Made by a program: the position numbers and the translations under genes. Positions 51,085 through 60,100 of a DNA stretch of 64,000 nucleotides are shown piece after piece; the first letter of the stretch is position 1; each line of letters begins with the position of its first letter. Origin of the DNA: Pirellulimonas nuda (GTDB taxonomy: Bacteria; Planctomycetota; Planctomycetia; Pirellulales; Lacipirellulaceae); assembly GCF_007750855.1 (NCBI RefSeq), contig NZ_CP036291.1:6422905-6486904 (forward strand). Reading direction: 5' to 3'. The notes beneath the pieces are model-generated. The model had not been told where the DNA came from. It saw only the letters and a list, made by a program, of their open reading frames with translations, and made no database searches.

Positions 51085-52160
51085 CCATTGTCGCGCTGCT
51101 GGCCCCGCTGGCGGCCTGCGCGGAGGCGCCCGTCACGCTCGACCGCGTGCAGCTCATCGGCAGCCACAACTCGTTCAAGGCGCCGATCGACCCGCCGCTG
51201 CTGCGGACGATGGCGACCTTCAGCGCCGACGCCTGGCGGCTCGACTACGCGCACGCCCCGCTGCCGGAGCAGCTTGAACTGGGGCTGCGGGCGTTTGAGA
51301 TCGACGTCTACCACGACCCGCAGGGGGGCGTGTTCGCCAAGCCGGCGGGGATCGAGCTCATGCGTTCGGCCGGCGCCCAGCACGCCCCGTTCGACCCCCA
51401 GGGGGTAATGCTCCGCCCCGGCTACAAGGTGCTGCACGTTCCCGACATCGACTTCCGTTCAAACTGTCCAACGCTGGCGCTCGCCCTGGCGCAGTTTAAG
51501 GCGTGGTCCGCCGCCAACCCGGGGCACCTGCCGGTGGTGGTGACGATGAACGTGAGCGACCAGCGGGCGCCGCTGCCGGGCGCCGCGACGCCGCCCAAGA
51601 TCGACGCCGGGGCCCTCGACCGCCTCGACGCCGAGCTCCGCGCCGGCCTGGGCGACCATCGGCTGCTCACCCCCGACTTCGTCCGCGGAGACGCCGACTC
51701 CCTTGAGTCGGCCGTGCTGGATGGGGGCTGGCCGACCGTCGAGCGTGCGGCGGGCCGGTTCTTGTTCGTGCTGGACGAGGGGGGCGCGAAGCGCGACGCG
51801 TACATCGCGGGGCATCCCTCGCTGCGGGGGAGGGTGCTGTTCACCAATTCACCGGCGGGCTCGCCGGAGGCGGCCTTCCACATCGTCAACAACCCGATCA
51901 AGGACGGCGCCCGCATCCGCGACCTGGTCGCCCGCGGCTACCTGGTGCGGACACGGGCCGACGCCGAAACCGTCGAGGCGCGGAAGAACGACACCCGCCG
52001 CTTCGTGGCCGCGGTGGAGAGCGGCGCCCAGGTCATCAGCACCGACTACTACGTGGCGGACCCGCGGGTCGGTCCCTACCGGGTGCGGTTTGACGACGGC
52101 GGCTTCGTGCGCTACAAACCAGAAGCCCCCCACCCTGCCGCAACCAAGGCCCCGCCATGA
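51024..52160 (+). CDS. Ca2+-dependent PI-PLC-like phosphodiesterase, secreted
   Basis: 378 residues if it starts at the TTG at 51024. The recognisable protein begins with a lipoprotein-like signal, AIVALLAPLAACAEAPV (lipid Cys in LAAC), so the true start is probably just upstream of it; no ATG is present because the upstream DNA is a family J repeat. The core is a TIM barrel of the PI-PLC superfamily: VQLIGSHNSFKAPIDPPLLR with the first catalytic His, then LRAFEIDVYHDPQGGVF with the metal-binding Glu/Asp, a second His in VLHVPDIDFRSNC, and ISTDYYVADPRVG near the end. It probably hydrolyses phosphodiesters of lipids outside the cytoplasm. The stop overlaps the next gene by 4 bases. Confidence 0.8.
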   Translation: MVFLSCLPLPPRLRASARGLAIVALLAPLAACAEAPVTLDRVQLIGSHNSFKAPIDPPLLRTMATFSADAWRLDYAHAPLPEQLELGLRAFEIDVYHDPQGGVFAKPAGIELMRSAGAQHAPFDPQGVMLRPGYKVLHVPDIDFRSNCPTLALALAQFKAWSAANPGHLPVVVTMNVSDQRAPLPGAATPPKIDAGALDRLDAELRAGLGDHRLLTPDFVRGDADSLESAVLDGGWPTVERAAGRFLFVLDEGGAKRDAYIAGHPSLRGRVLFTNSPAGSPEAAFHIVNNPIKDGARIRDLVARGYLVRTRADAETVEARKNDTRRFVAAVESGAQVISTDYYVADPRVGPYRVRFDDGGFVRYKPEAPHPAATKAPP

Positions 52161-52537
52161 GCTCCGAAACCGTCCGCCGCGCCAAGAACGTGCTGGGAGA
52201 AGAGCTGCAGACGTGCGGCACGCGGCCGATGACCGGCTTCTACCGCGACGGCTGCTGCAACACCGGCCCCAGCGATCAGGGGCTGCACCTGGTCTGCTGC
52301 CGGGTCACGGCCGAGTTCTTGCGCTACAGCAAGCAGTCCGGCAACGACCTGTCGACGCCGATGCCCGAGTACCAGTTCCCCGGCCTGAAGCCGGGCGACC
52401 AGTGGTGTGTGTGCGCCGAGCGCTGGAAGCAGGCCTACGACGCGGGGATGGCGCCCCAGGTGGTGCTCGAGGCGACCCACATGTCGATGCTGGAGTTCGC
52501 GACGCTGGAAGAGCTTCGCGAGCACGCCGCGGAGTAG
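52157..52537 (+). CDS. DUF2237 family protein
   Basis: 126 residues. Motifs of the family: NVLGEELQTCGTRPMTGFYR, then DGCCNTGPSDQGLHLVCCRV, GNDLSTPMPEYQFPGLKPGD and QWCVCAERWKQAYDAGMAP. The many Cys residues suggest metal binding or disulphides. Function is unknown in all organisms to my knowledge. It overlaps the previous stop by 4 bases (ATGA), so translation is coupled. Confidence 0.92.
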   Translation: MSSETVRRAKNVLGEELQTCGTRPMTGFYRDGCCNTGPSDQGLHLVCCRVTAEFLRYSKQSGNDLSTPMPEYQFPGLKPGDQWCVCAERWKQAYDAGMAPQVVLEATHMSMLEFATLEELREHAAE

Positions 52538-52554
52538 CTACGGGGGCTTCGGCA

Positions 52555-53187
52555 CTACACCTTCCCAGCGTCCAGCGCGGCCTGGACGTCTACAAGCAGG
52601 CCGGCGAGGAGCTTCGAAGAGGCAGCTTGCCCGGGCGTGAACACGCCATATTCCACATAGGCGTTGCTCCCTTCGGGCAGCACGAACACAGAGATCTTCT
52701 TGTCCCTGGGATCAACGATCCAGTATTCCGATACCCCGGCCGCGGCGTAGTCACGCAGCTTCTGGTCGTAGTCCCGCTGACGGCTTTGGTCGTCGTCGCT
52801 GACGATCTCCACAGCCAAGTCGGCGGCGTCCCACACGCGTGCGCCGCGCTTGTCGAAATTCTGTTTGCACAGGAACACGATGTCCGGCTCGCGGACCTGG
52901 CCCGGCCTCAGCCGGACCCGCAGGCCGGCAAAGGATACTTTGCCGAGGTCACCGGCCGCGACGAACGCCCGGAGCTGGTCGAGAAGGTACAGCAAGATGT
53001 CTTGATGGTCCTCGGTGGGCATCGCCAGGAACTCCAACTTGCCGTCGCTGAACTCGATGAGCCGGTTGGCGCCTTCGGTGAGGTCCAGGTAGGCGTCTTC
53101 GCTCCACTGGCCCTGATACGGGTACATCGTCGCCAGCTCCCACACGGGTTCTAGCGCGTTCGGACTGGCCGTGGGGAGAATGCTCAT
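52555..53187 (-). CDS. Uma2 family endonuclease-like protein (DUF820), copy 1
   Basis: 210 residues. The PD-(D/E)XK-type nuclease fold is seen in LIEFSDGKLEFLAMPTEDHQ, then VREPDIVFLCKQNFDKRG, AADLAVEIVSDDDQSRQRDY and the closing GVSEYWIVDPRDKKISVFVL. The Asp (EPDIVF), Glu (AVEIVS) and following residues form the active site pattern. Biological function is unknown; the family is expanded in cyanobacteria and planctomycetes. It is a tandem relative of the next gene, 27 bases apart, on the same strand. Confidence 0.9.
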   Translation of the reverse strand: MSILPTASPNALEPVWELATMYPYQGQWSEDAYLDLTEGANRLIEFSDGKLEFLAMPTEDHQDILLYLLDQLRAFVAAGDLGKVSFAGLRVRLRPGQVREPDIVFLCKQNFDKRGARVWDAADLAVEIVSDDDQSRQRDYDQKLRDYAAAGVSEYWIVDPRDKKISVFVLPEGSNAYVEYGVFTPGQAASSKLLAGLLVDVQAALDAGKV

Positions 53188-53214
53188 CGTATCGCTATTG
53201 ATCCGGTCGGCGGG

Positions 53215-53883
53215 CTAGGGTTGTGCCGCCGTGAACACATCTTGAACTTGAACCGAAAAGCCATCAAGCAACTTCGACCCGGCCGACTGACCTGAGGTGA
53301 ACACTCCGAGTTCTGCATAAGCCTCGGCGCCCTCGGCCAGCGTCAGCACCGTGATCTTCTGCTCCTCGGGATCCACAATCCAGTACTCGCTCACGCCGGC
53401 GCGGGCGTAGTCGGAGAGTTTCTCTACGTAGTCGCGATTGCGGCTCTTGGGGTCGGGGCTGACAACCTCGATCGCTAGGTCGGCGCCCTCGAAGTAGTCT
53501 TCGCTGATCCGGCCGCGATTTTCTTCCAGCATGAACACAATGTCCGGCTCGCGGAACGTGCGATTCCGAAGACGCACGCTGAATGCGGCAACAACCACAA
53601 CGCCCAATGCGTGGGTCCGAACATGTCGGTCCAGCGGCTGAAACATCCATTGGACGATGAGCTGATGAACTCGCTTCGGCATTGGCAGCACCTCGATATG
53701 CCCGTCCACCAGCTCGACAAGATGGTTTGTATCGAGGGCGACGCTGAGGTACTGCGCCTCGCTCCACTCGCCTTGATTCGGCCAAAGCGCAGCGATCTCA
53801 CACGAGGGCCTGGGCAGACCCGTATCGCCGAGCGGCAGCAGGGCCGCGTCGAAAAAATCAGACTGTGGCGTCGATTCGATCAT
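53215..53883 (-). CDS. Uma2 family endonuclease-like protein (DUF820), copy 2
   Basis: 222 residues, same fold and motif order as the neighbour at 52555-53187: NHLVELVDGHIEVLPMPKRV, FREPDIVFMLEENRGRISED, ADLAIEVVSPDPKSRNRDYV and GVSEYWIVDPEEQKITVLTL. The two proteins share perhaps half of these core residues, pointing to an old tandem duplication. It is upstream of copy 1, so the pair is probably cotranscribed. Third-position GC is lower than in the flanking genes (for example ATTCGGCCAAAGCGC), a mild sign of separate origin. Confidence 0.9.
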   Translation of the reverse strand: MIESTPQSDFFDAALLPLGDTGLPRPSCEIAALWPNQGEWSEAQYLSVALDTNHLVELVDGHIEVLPMPKRVHQLIVQWMFQPLDRHVRTHALGVVVVAAFSVRLRNRTFREPDIVFMLEENRGRISEDYFEGADLAIEVVSPDPKSRNRDYVEKLSDYARAGVSEYWIVDPEEQKITVLTLAEGAEAYAELGVFTSGQSAGSKLLDGFSVQVQDVFTAAQP

Positions 53884-53930
53884 GGTTTGATTATATCACC
53901 CCCGTCCGATCGGTTGCACAACCCGGCGCC

Positions 53931-56000
53931 TCAATGCACGCGCTGCCCCGGCTTGGCCCCCTCATCGGGCGACAGCAGGAATACCTCTTCACCACCCGGG
54001 CCGCTGGCGACCACCATCCCTTCGCTCAGGCCGAACTTCATCTGCCGCGGCGCTAGGTTGGCGGCCATCACCACCAGCCGCCCCACGAGCGTCTCGGGCT
54101 CGTAGGCCGCCTTGATGCCGGCGAACACCTGCCGCGTCTGGTCCCCGCCGAGGCTCAGGGTCAGCTTCAGCAGCTTGCGGGCCTCCGGCACCTGCTCGGC
54201 CGCAACCACGCGGGCGACGCGCAAGTCGACCTTGGTGAAGTCTTCGTAGGTGCACTCGTCGGCCAGGGGCTCGGCTGCGAGGGGCTCGGGTCCATCACTG
54301 AACTGCGTCAATGCGGCGCCGATCGGGGCGTCCGTCGCTTCCTGCTCTGCTGGTTTGCTGTCTTCGATCATCGCGTTCACCTTGGCGGGTTCGACTCGTT
54401 GGAGCATGTGTTGAAATTTGTTGACGGGCGTGCCGACCAGCGGCTCTTGCGCCTGGTCCCAGCCGGTGATCGGGTCGCCCAGCAGCTCGCCGGTCTGCTC
54501 GGCCAGCTTCGGAAGCACCGGCGCCAGGTAGACCACGATCTGCCGGAACAGGTTGAGCGCGACGGTGCAGACGTCTTGCAGCCGCTGCGCCTCGGCGGCG
54601 TCCTTCCGCAGCTCCCACGGCTTGGCCTCTTCGACGTACGGGTTGGCCCGATCAGCGAGCTGCATCACCAGCCGCATCGCGCGGCCGTAATCGCACGCCT
54701 CGTACGCTGCGGCGATCTCTTCGCTGAGCGCGGCGCCCGCGGCGAATAGTCCGCCGTCGTCTGGGTAAGTCTTGCTGAGTCCCGTCTTCTCCGCAAACTT
54801 CGCCGAGCGGCTCGCCAGGTTGACCACTTTGTTGACGAGGTCGGTGTTCACCTTGGCGATGAACTCCTCCAACGACAGGTCGAGGTCGTCGACCTTGCTG
54901 GAGAGCTTCGACGCGTAGAAGTACCGCAGGTAGGCGGGGTCGAGGTGGTCGAGGTAGGTCCGTGCAGAGACGAACGTCCCCTTGCTCTTGGACATCTTCT
55001 CGCCGTCGACGGTCAAGAACCCGTGGATGTGAACCTTAGTCGGCAGGCGGTATCCGGCGGCGTGCAGCATGCCGGGCCAGAACAGCGTGTGGAAGTAGGT
55101 GATGTCTTTGCCGATGAAGTGGTGCACCTCGCGGCCGTCGTTTGCTGGAGCGTCGGCCTTGGGCCACCAGTCGTTAAGCTTTCCGTCGTTGGCGTCGCAC
55201 CATTGCTGGGTGCTGGCCATATAACCGATGGGGGCGTCGAACCACACGTACCAGTAGTTGCCCGGCGAGTCCGCGATCTCGAACCCGAAGTAGGGCGCCG
55301 GGCGGCTGATATCCCAGTCCCGCAGGGCGTCTCCCAGGAAGTGCCCCTTGAGGTAGTTGGCGACCTCCGGTTGCAACGCGCCGGACGTTTGTGTCCACTC
55401 GTCCAGCATGCCGTGCAGCTTCTCGAGCTCGATGAACAGGTGGAGCGCCTTGCGTGTCTCGGGAACGGCGCCGCTGAGCGTGCTGCGGGGGTCGATGAGC
55501 TCTGCCGGCGAGTAGGTGCTGCCGCACTTGTCGCAGTTGTCGCCGTACTGATCGGGCGATTTGCACTTGGGGCACGACCCCTTCACAAACCGGTCGGCCA
55601 GGAACGTGCCCGCCTGCGGGTCGTAGAGCTGCTCGATCTCCTTCTCTTTCACCAGCCCCGCGGCACGGATGGCCTTCCACAGCACGTGGCAGAGCTGGCG
55701 GTTCTCTTCGCTGTTGGTGCTGCCGTAGTTGTCGAACACGATGCCGAAGTCGTCGAAGTCGCGCTCGTGCTGGCGCTGCATGTCCTCGATGAGCGCCTCC
55801 TCGCTGCGGCCCTCCTGCCGGGCGCGGATCATGATCGCCGTGCCGTGGGTGTCGTCCGCGCACACGTACAAGCACTCGTGACCGCGGAGCCGCTGGAAGC
55901 GGACCCAGATATCGGTCATCAGGTACTCCACCAGGTGCCCGATGTGGATCTGCCCGTTGGCGTACGGCAGGGCGGAGGTGACGAGCAGGCGGCGGGGCAT
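53931..56000 (-). CDS. metG: Methionyl-tRNA synthetase
   Basis: 689 residues from the ATG at 56000 (a GTG two codons earlier is possible). The class I motifs are the HIGH equivalent in [19 protein letters not shown] and the KMSKS loop in [20 protein letters not shown]. The zinc knuckle is [20 protein letters not shown] (about 145-165), so it is the longer MetG1 form. The anticodon-binding helices follow, and a C-terminal tRNA-binding domain of EMAP/Arc1 type (about 590-689, [20 protein letters not shown]). It charges both initiator and elongator tRNA(Met). Confidence 0.98.
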   Translation of the reverse strand: MPRRLLVTSALPYANGQIHIGHLVEYLMTDIWVRFQRLRGHECLYVCADDTHGTAIMIRARQEGRSEEALIEDMQRQHERDFDDFGIVFDNYGSTNSEENRQLCHVLWKAIRAAGLVKEKEIEQLYDPQAGTFLADRFVKGSCPKCKSPDQYGDNCDKCGSTYSPAELIDPRSTLSGAVPETRKALHLFIELEKLHGMLDEWTQTSGALQPEVANYLKGHFLGDALRDWDISRPAPYFGFEIADSPGNYWYVWFDAPIGYMASTQQWCDANDGKLNDWWPKADAPANDGREVHHFIGKDITYFHTLFWPGMLHAAGYRLPTKVHIHGFLTVDGEKMSKSKGTFVSARTYLDHLDPAYLRYFYASKLSSKVDDLDLSLEEFIAKVNTDLVNKVVNLASRSAKFAEKTGLSKTYPDDGGLFAAGAALSEEIAAAYEACDYGRAMRLVMQLADRANPYVEEAKPWELRKDAAEAQRLQDVCTVALNLFRQIVVYLAPVLPKLAEQTGELLGDPITGWDQAQEPLVGTPVNKFQHMLQRVEPAKVNAMIEDSKPAEQEATDAPIGAALTQFSDGPEPLAAEPLADECTYEDFTKVDLRVARVVAAEQVPEARKLLKLTLSLGGDQTRQVFAGIKAAYEPETLVGRLVVMAANLAPRQMKFGLSEGMVVASGPGGEEVFLLSPDEGAKPGQRVH

Positions 56001-56415
56001 AGTCACTGTGGGAAGTGGGAGTACTCAGTTGCGCCGGGACCGGGGACGGTCCGGCTCACAAGCGGCTCGCGTGTGAGCCGGGGCGTCCCCGCCCCCGGCG
56101 AGGTTCAAGAAAACGCAAGTCTACCGGCCCGCCTGCCCCCCCGCGACCCGCATCGGCACGCGGTGTGCTTCGCCACAGGACAACGCCAGCGACCGCCCAG
56201 TTCGGTAATCCACGGCTTGAGTCAACCTCTCAAAAACCAGGAGAATCGAGGCGCCAGCACCGCCATCAGTCAGGTTTTCCCGCGGCAATGGTCTTGTAAC
56301 ATTTACGCAAAAGGGGCAAAGTGCCCGCCGCGGCACGCAGTTCCTTCGCCCGCAAGGATGCAGCGAAGGTCCCGAACCGCCCGCCCCGCACGCGTGACCT
56401 ATGGAGGGAACAGGG
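56001..56415. other. Intergenic region between metG and the thioredoxin-protease gene
   Basis: 415 bases between divergent genes. It holds the family E palindrome at 56031-56100. The rest, 56101-56415, has no gene or clear RNA element. A GGAGGG ribosome site lies 7 bases before the ATG at 56416. Confidence 0.5.
56031..56100. repeat. Family E palindromic repeat upstream of metG
   Basis: GCGCCGGGACCGGGGACGGT (left, slightly decayed) and the inverted right arm ending CCCCGGCG. It is a second copy of the 25176-25247 element and likewise sits close to a start codon, 31 bases from the metG ATG. Confidence 0.88.
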
Positions 56416-57900
56416 ATGTTCCGCATGCAGAAACTCTTCCTCTTGGCCCCGGCCTCGTTGCTGTTGCTGTTGGCCGCCGCCCCCGTGAGTGTTGGCCAGA
56501 CCGTTCTGCTGGATGTCGGCACCGTCAACTGCACCTACTGCCGGCAGATGGACCCCGTGGTCGAGCGGCTCAAGGCCGAGGGCGCCCCGATCGAGAAGGT
56601 CGACGCCTCGCGCGATTCGCAGATCGCCTCCCAGCTGGGCGTCCGCAGCTACCCGACCTTCGTGATGCTGGTCGACGGCAAGGAAACGGGCCGGATCGTC
56701 GGCTTCACCAGCTACGAAAAACTCCGCGGCCTGCTCGCCACGGCGTCCTCGCCGCGGGCGCCCGCACAGGAGCAAAGCACGCCGCGCAACGATCGGGTGC
56801 AGGCGACGTTCGCCTCGAACAGCCGGCCGGCCGGCGAGCAGGGCCCGCCCGCCGCGTCGCTCTCGAGCGGCGAGGCCTCTCTGGTGTCGGCCTCGGTGCG
56901 GATCCGCGTCGACGACCCCGAGGGGCACGCCTTCGGCACCGGCACCATCATCGACGCCCGCCAGGGCGAAGCGCTGGTGCTGACCTGCGGGCATCTGTTC
57001 CGCGACAAGAACAAGCAGCCCCTGGGCGACCGGGCCAAGGTGACCGTAGAGATCTACGACGCCTCGCAGGGGACGCCGCAGGTGGTCGACCGCGTTTCGG
57101 CGGTGGTGGTCCGCACCAACTTTGAGAAAGACCTGGCCCTGATCGCGATCCGGTCGGCCCGCCCGCTGGTTACGGCCCGCATGGCGTCCCGCGGCCCCGC
57201 TACGTCGCCGGGCGAAGCCCTGCGCTCGGTCGGCTGCGACCACGGCGCCGACCCGAGCCTGCGGACCGGCCAGGTAGTAGAACTCGCCCGCTGCGACGGC
57301 GCCGAGTGTGTAGTCGGCACCGGGGCGCCGGTCGTTGGGCGTAGCGGCGGCGGGTTGTTTAATCGCGATGGCGAGCTGGTCGGCGTTTGCTTTGGCGCCG
57401 ATGTCGACAAGAACGAGGGGCTGTACGTCGGCGTCGCCGAGGTGCACGCCGAGCTCGACGCCCAGAACCTCAGCGCCGTGTACCGCGACTCGCCCATCCG
57501 ACTTGCTTCCAACCCGAACCCCATTGGGGTCGGCCCCGGCCTCGAGCCGGTACCCGGGCCCGCGGCGCCCGTCGTCCGCGGTCAGGATGCCGGCGCCGAC
57601 CAGGGCTGGGACAACCCGGCCCCGCTGGCGCCGATCGCCCCGGCGGCGGCCCAACCTGCGATGGCACAATCCCCGATGGCCCAACTCTCCGGCCTCAGCC
57701 CGCGAGAGCAGGGCGCCCTGGCCGAGCTGGCCAGAACGGCTGCCGACGCCGAGGTGGTGTGTGTCGTCCACCCTTCGACCCCCGGGGCGACCACCGAGGT
57801 CTTCAGGCTGCGGAACCTTTCGCCGCAGTTTATCGAAGCGTTGCGGGCCATGCAGGCCCATTCCGAGAGCGGCGCAGCACAACCGCCCCAGCGGCGCTAG
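56416..57900 (+). CDS. Secreted thioredoxin fused to a trypsin-like serine protease
   Basis: 494 residues from the ATG at 56416, with GGAGGG upstream; an in-frame ATG at 56401 overlaps the ribosome site. The signal peptide (KLFLLAPASLLLLLAAAPVS) is followed by a thioredoxin domain with VNCTYCRQMDPVVERLKAEG (Cys39, Cys42) and VRSYPTFVMLVDGKETGRIV. A linker of about 50 residues leads to a chymotrypsin-like protease domain: His193 in LTCGHLF, Asp239 in EKDLALIAI and Ser310 in VGRSGGGLFNR. A Pro/Ala-rich linker and a small helical C-terminal domain (about 410-494) follow. All three triad residues and both redox Cys are present, so both activities are possible in the periplasm. Fusion of this order is not one I know from named proteins. 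Confidence 0.88.
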   Translation: MFRMQKLFLLAPASLLLLLAAAPVSVGQTVLLDVGTVNCTYCRQMDPVVERLKAEGAPIEKVDASRDSQIASQLGVRSYPTFVMLVDGKETGRIVGFTSYEKLRGLLATASSPRAPAQEQSTPRNDRVQATFASNSRPAGEQGPPAASLSSGEASLVSASVRIRVDDPEGHAFGTGTIIDARQGEALVLTCGHLFRDKNKQPLGDRAKVTVEIYDASQGTPQVVDRVSAVVVRTNFEKDLALIAIRSARPLVTARMASRGPATSPGEALRSVGCDHGADPSLRTGQVVELARCDGAECVVGTGAPVVGRSGGGLFNRDGELVGVCFGADVDKNEGLYVGVAEVHAELDAQNLSAVYRDSPIRLASNPNPIGVGPGLEPVPGPAAPVVRGQDAGADQGWDNPAPLAPIAPAAAQPAMAQSPMAQLSGLSPREQGALAELARTAADAEVVCVVHPSTPGATTEVFRLRNLSPQFIEALRAMQAHSESGAAQPPQRR

Positions 57901-58027
57901 CCGGCACGACCCGCAAATCGGCCGGGAGAGTCCCGCCAGCGCCCGCGGCGGGCCGCGCCGAGCGTGTCCTAACCTTGATTGAACGGCGCGATCGAGCGCC
58001 CGGTCTCTTTCGAGGGTGTAGGACGCC

Positions 58028-59155
58028 ATGATCTGGTTTGTAGCGGCGGTAGCGGTGGGCAATGTGGCGGTCGGCTATGCCCTGGGCGCACGCCTGGGGT
58101 GGCCGCTGAAGGGCCGCGACGCAGAGCCGCTGCTGGCCGACCGGCCGCAGGCCGCTGCGCCGGTCGCCCCACCAGCGGCGCCGTTTGTCGCCGCCACGCC
58201 GGCGCCGGCCCCCTTCGCTCCGCCGGCGACCGCTGCGTCGCCCCAAGAAGCCAAGGCGGCACTCGACGCGTTCCGGCAGCGGCTGGAGGCGGCGGGCTCG
58301 AGCCTGCGCGCCACGATCGACCAGCCCGAAGACTTCCAGCGTTCGGCCGGAGAGCTGCAGAAGACGAACCACGAGTTCCTAGACGACGCCGCGCAGCGGC
58401 TGCAGGGCTGGCGCCCCGGCGGTCAGGACCAGGCGCAGCGCGACGCCCTGGCCGCGGGCGCCGAAGAACTCGGCCGCCAGGCGGCCAAGATCGACGCGTT
58501 GCTCGAGCAGCCGCTCGACCCCGAGCGGCGTAGCGAGCTGGTGGCCGATACCGAAACACTCTCGGCCGAGGTTGCCGCCAGCGCTAGCCGGCTAGAAGCC
58601 GCCGCAGGCGGGCCGGAGCCGACGACGCCGGGGCTCCACCCGACAATGGCCACGCTCGACGCCCTGATCGACGCGATCACCCACGAGCTCGAAGAAACCG
58701 ATCAAGCGCCCCCCACGGCGCTGCTGCAGTTCGACCCCCCATCGGCCCCGCACCCGGCCGGGTGCGGCCCCCGGCTCGAGGCGAAGCTGGTAGAGCTGCT
58801 GCAGGAAGCGCTAGAGCCGCAGCAGATCGTCACCTCCAAAGAGGGGGCCGGGTACCTGGTGCTGCTGACGGGCGACAGCCCTGAAGAGGCGCTGGCGCGG
58901 ATCGACGGCTTCCGCCAACAGGTAGAGGCGGGCCGCTTCAGTGCCGACGGCCCGGTGGTGCAGGCCACGGTCTCTTGCGCCGTCGCGGCATCGGAAGGCT
59001 GCGGCGGGTTCGAGGAGGTGTACCAGCGGCTCGAGGCGGCGCTGGCAGACGCGCAGCGGCTCGGCCGCAACCGCACCTACCACCACGACGGCCGGATGGT
59101 CGCGCCGGCCCTCCCCGAGAGCCTGGGGCTCTTGCCGATGACGATCGAGATCTAG
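58028..59155 (+). CDS. Anchored protein with degenerate GGDEF-like domain
   Basis: 375 residues. The N-terminal helix (MIWFVAAVAVGNVAVGYALG) is followed by an Ala/Pro-rich linker, a helical coiled-coil region (about 80-215) and a C-terminal domain of about 150 residues with the outline of a GGDEF domain: the hairpin is EGAGYLVLLTGDSPEEALAR in place of GG(D/E)EF, and the end has AALADAQRLGRNRTYHHDGR, very like the usual A-x-x-A-K-x-x-GRNR-V. The signature loop is lost, so it cannot make cyclic di-GMP in the normal way. It could be a nucleotide receptor or structural relic. It starts 127 bases after the protease fusion gene. Confidence 0.72.
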   Translation: MIWFVAAVAVGNVAVGYALGARLGWPLKGRDAEPLLADRPQAAAPVAPPAAPFVAATPAPAPFAPPATAASPQEAKAALDAFRQRLEAAGSSLRATIDQPEDFQRSAGELQKTNHEFLDDAAQRLQGWRPGGQDQAQRDALAAGAEELGRQAAKIDALLEQPLDPERRSELVADTETLSAEVAASASRLEAAAGGPEPTTPGLHPTMATLDALIDAITHELEETDQAPPTALLQFDPPSAPHPAGCGPRLEAKLVELLQEALEPQQIVTSKEGAGYLVLLTGDSPEEALARIDGFRQQVEAGRFSADGPVVQATVSCAVAASEGCGGFEEVYQRLEAALADAQRLGRNRTYHHDGRMVAPALPESLGLLPMTIEI

Positions 59156-59165
59156 CGCCCCCACT

Positions 59166-59798
59166 TCACGTAGGGAACCGCACGCGCAGGTCGGCGACCT
59201 GCGCCTCGGTAAGCGGCCGGATGGGCTGGCCGCGGAGCAGCAAGAACAGCTTGGCGGTCTCTTCGAGCTCCTCGGCGGCGTAGACCGCTTGCTCGAGCCC
59301 CGCCCCGGCCACCACGGGCCCGTGGTTGGCCAGCAGCACCGCACGGCTCCGCTGGGCGAGCGTCGCCACCGCTTCGGCTAGCGCTAAGTCCCCCGGCGGG
59401 AAGTAGGGCGCCAGCGGCAGGCTGCCGACCCGCATCACGTAGTAGGCGGTGAGCGCCGGCAGCACGTCGTCCGGGTTGACGTCCGCCAGGCAAGAAACGG
59501 CCACCGACCACGTTGAGTGCAGGTGGACGATCGCCCGCTCGTCGGGCCGTCGCCCGTACATGGCTTGGTGCAAGAACAGCTCCTTGGAGGGCTTGTCTCC
59601 GTCCAGCACCTTGCCGTCGTGGTCGACCAGCGCGATCTTCGCCGGGTCGAGCGTGCCCATGCAGCTATTGGTCGGCGTGATCAGCATCCCCTCGTCAACA
59701 CGCAGGCTGATGTTCCCCGAGCTGCCGCAGCCGTAGCCGCGGTCGAACAGGCTCTTGGCGTGGTGGGCAATCGCTTGGCGCTGTTCGCGGTAATTCAT
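59166..59798 (-). CDS. otnC: Class II aldolase, 3-oxo-tetronate 4-phosphate decarboxylase (OtnC-like)
   Basis: 210 residues from the ATG at 59798. Class II aldolase signature: GCGSSGNISLRVDEGMLITP, the His pair in AIVHLHSTWSVAVSCL, and LLANHGPVVAG with the third metal His. Glu in SKELFLHQAMY is the likely catalytic acid. In the known acid-sugar pathway OtnC decarboxylates 3-oxo-tetronate 4-phosphate to dihydroxyacetone phosphate, after OtnK. otnK lies upstream on the same strand with repeats between, which supports this over fuculose-phosphate aldolase. Confidence 0.86.
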   Translation of the reverse strand: MNYREQRQAIAHHAKSLFDRGYGCGSSGNISLRVDEGMLITPTNSCMGTLDPAKIALVDHDGKVLDGDKPSKELFLHQAMYGRRPDERAIVHLHSTWSVAVSCLADVNPDDVLPALTAYYVMRVGSLPLAPYFPPGDLALAEAVATLAQRSRAVLLANHGPVVAGAGLEQAVYAAEELEETAKLFLLLRGQPIRPLTEAQVADLRVRFPT

Positions 59799-59826
59799 GC
59801 TGGGGGGACCGATCGAGGCGAAGTTT

Positions 59827-60100
59827 TGACCACAAATAGCACAGATTTCACGGACGACGTTGGCTGAGACGGCGGCCACAAAACGGCACAAGAAGCACAA
59901 GGCAAGACGCGACTTCGGATAGAAAGTTGAGCGCCTAGTTCACTGCCTGACGCCGGGAGCGTTGGCGTTGGGGGGTCTGTCGGCGCCGTAGTCTCCGGGC
60001 GCTCACGATTGGGGCTCAATGCTGCCTAGCTCGTCTCATGTCCTCGTCCATTTTCTGCGCCTTTTTGTGCTTCTTCGTGGCTACCGTCATCCGTGGTTAA
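59827..60100. repeat. Nested repeat: family B outer arms, family A inner arms
   Basis: Outer: GACCACAAATAGCACAGATT at 59827 and the inverted GTCATCCGTGGTTAAT ending about 60101. Inner: GCCACAAAACGGCACAAGAA at about 59875 and the inverted TTTTGTGCTTCTTCGTGGC ending at 60081. The centre has a family F-like segment near 59950-60010. The outer right arm contains the otnK stop codon at 60097-60099. Compared with 34251-34470 the nesting order is reversed. Confidence 0.82.

Noticed and set aside
56266-58062. 598-codon open frame antisense to the thioredoxin-protease gene
   Set aside because: The sense strand has signal peptide, redox Cys and protease triad; the antisense has none.
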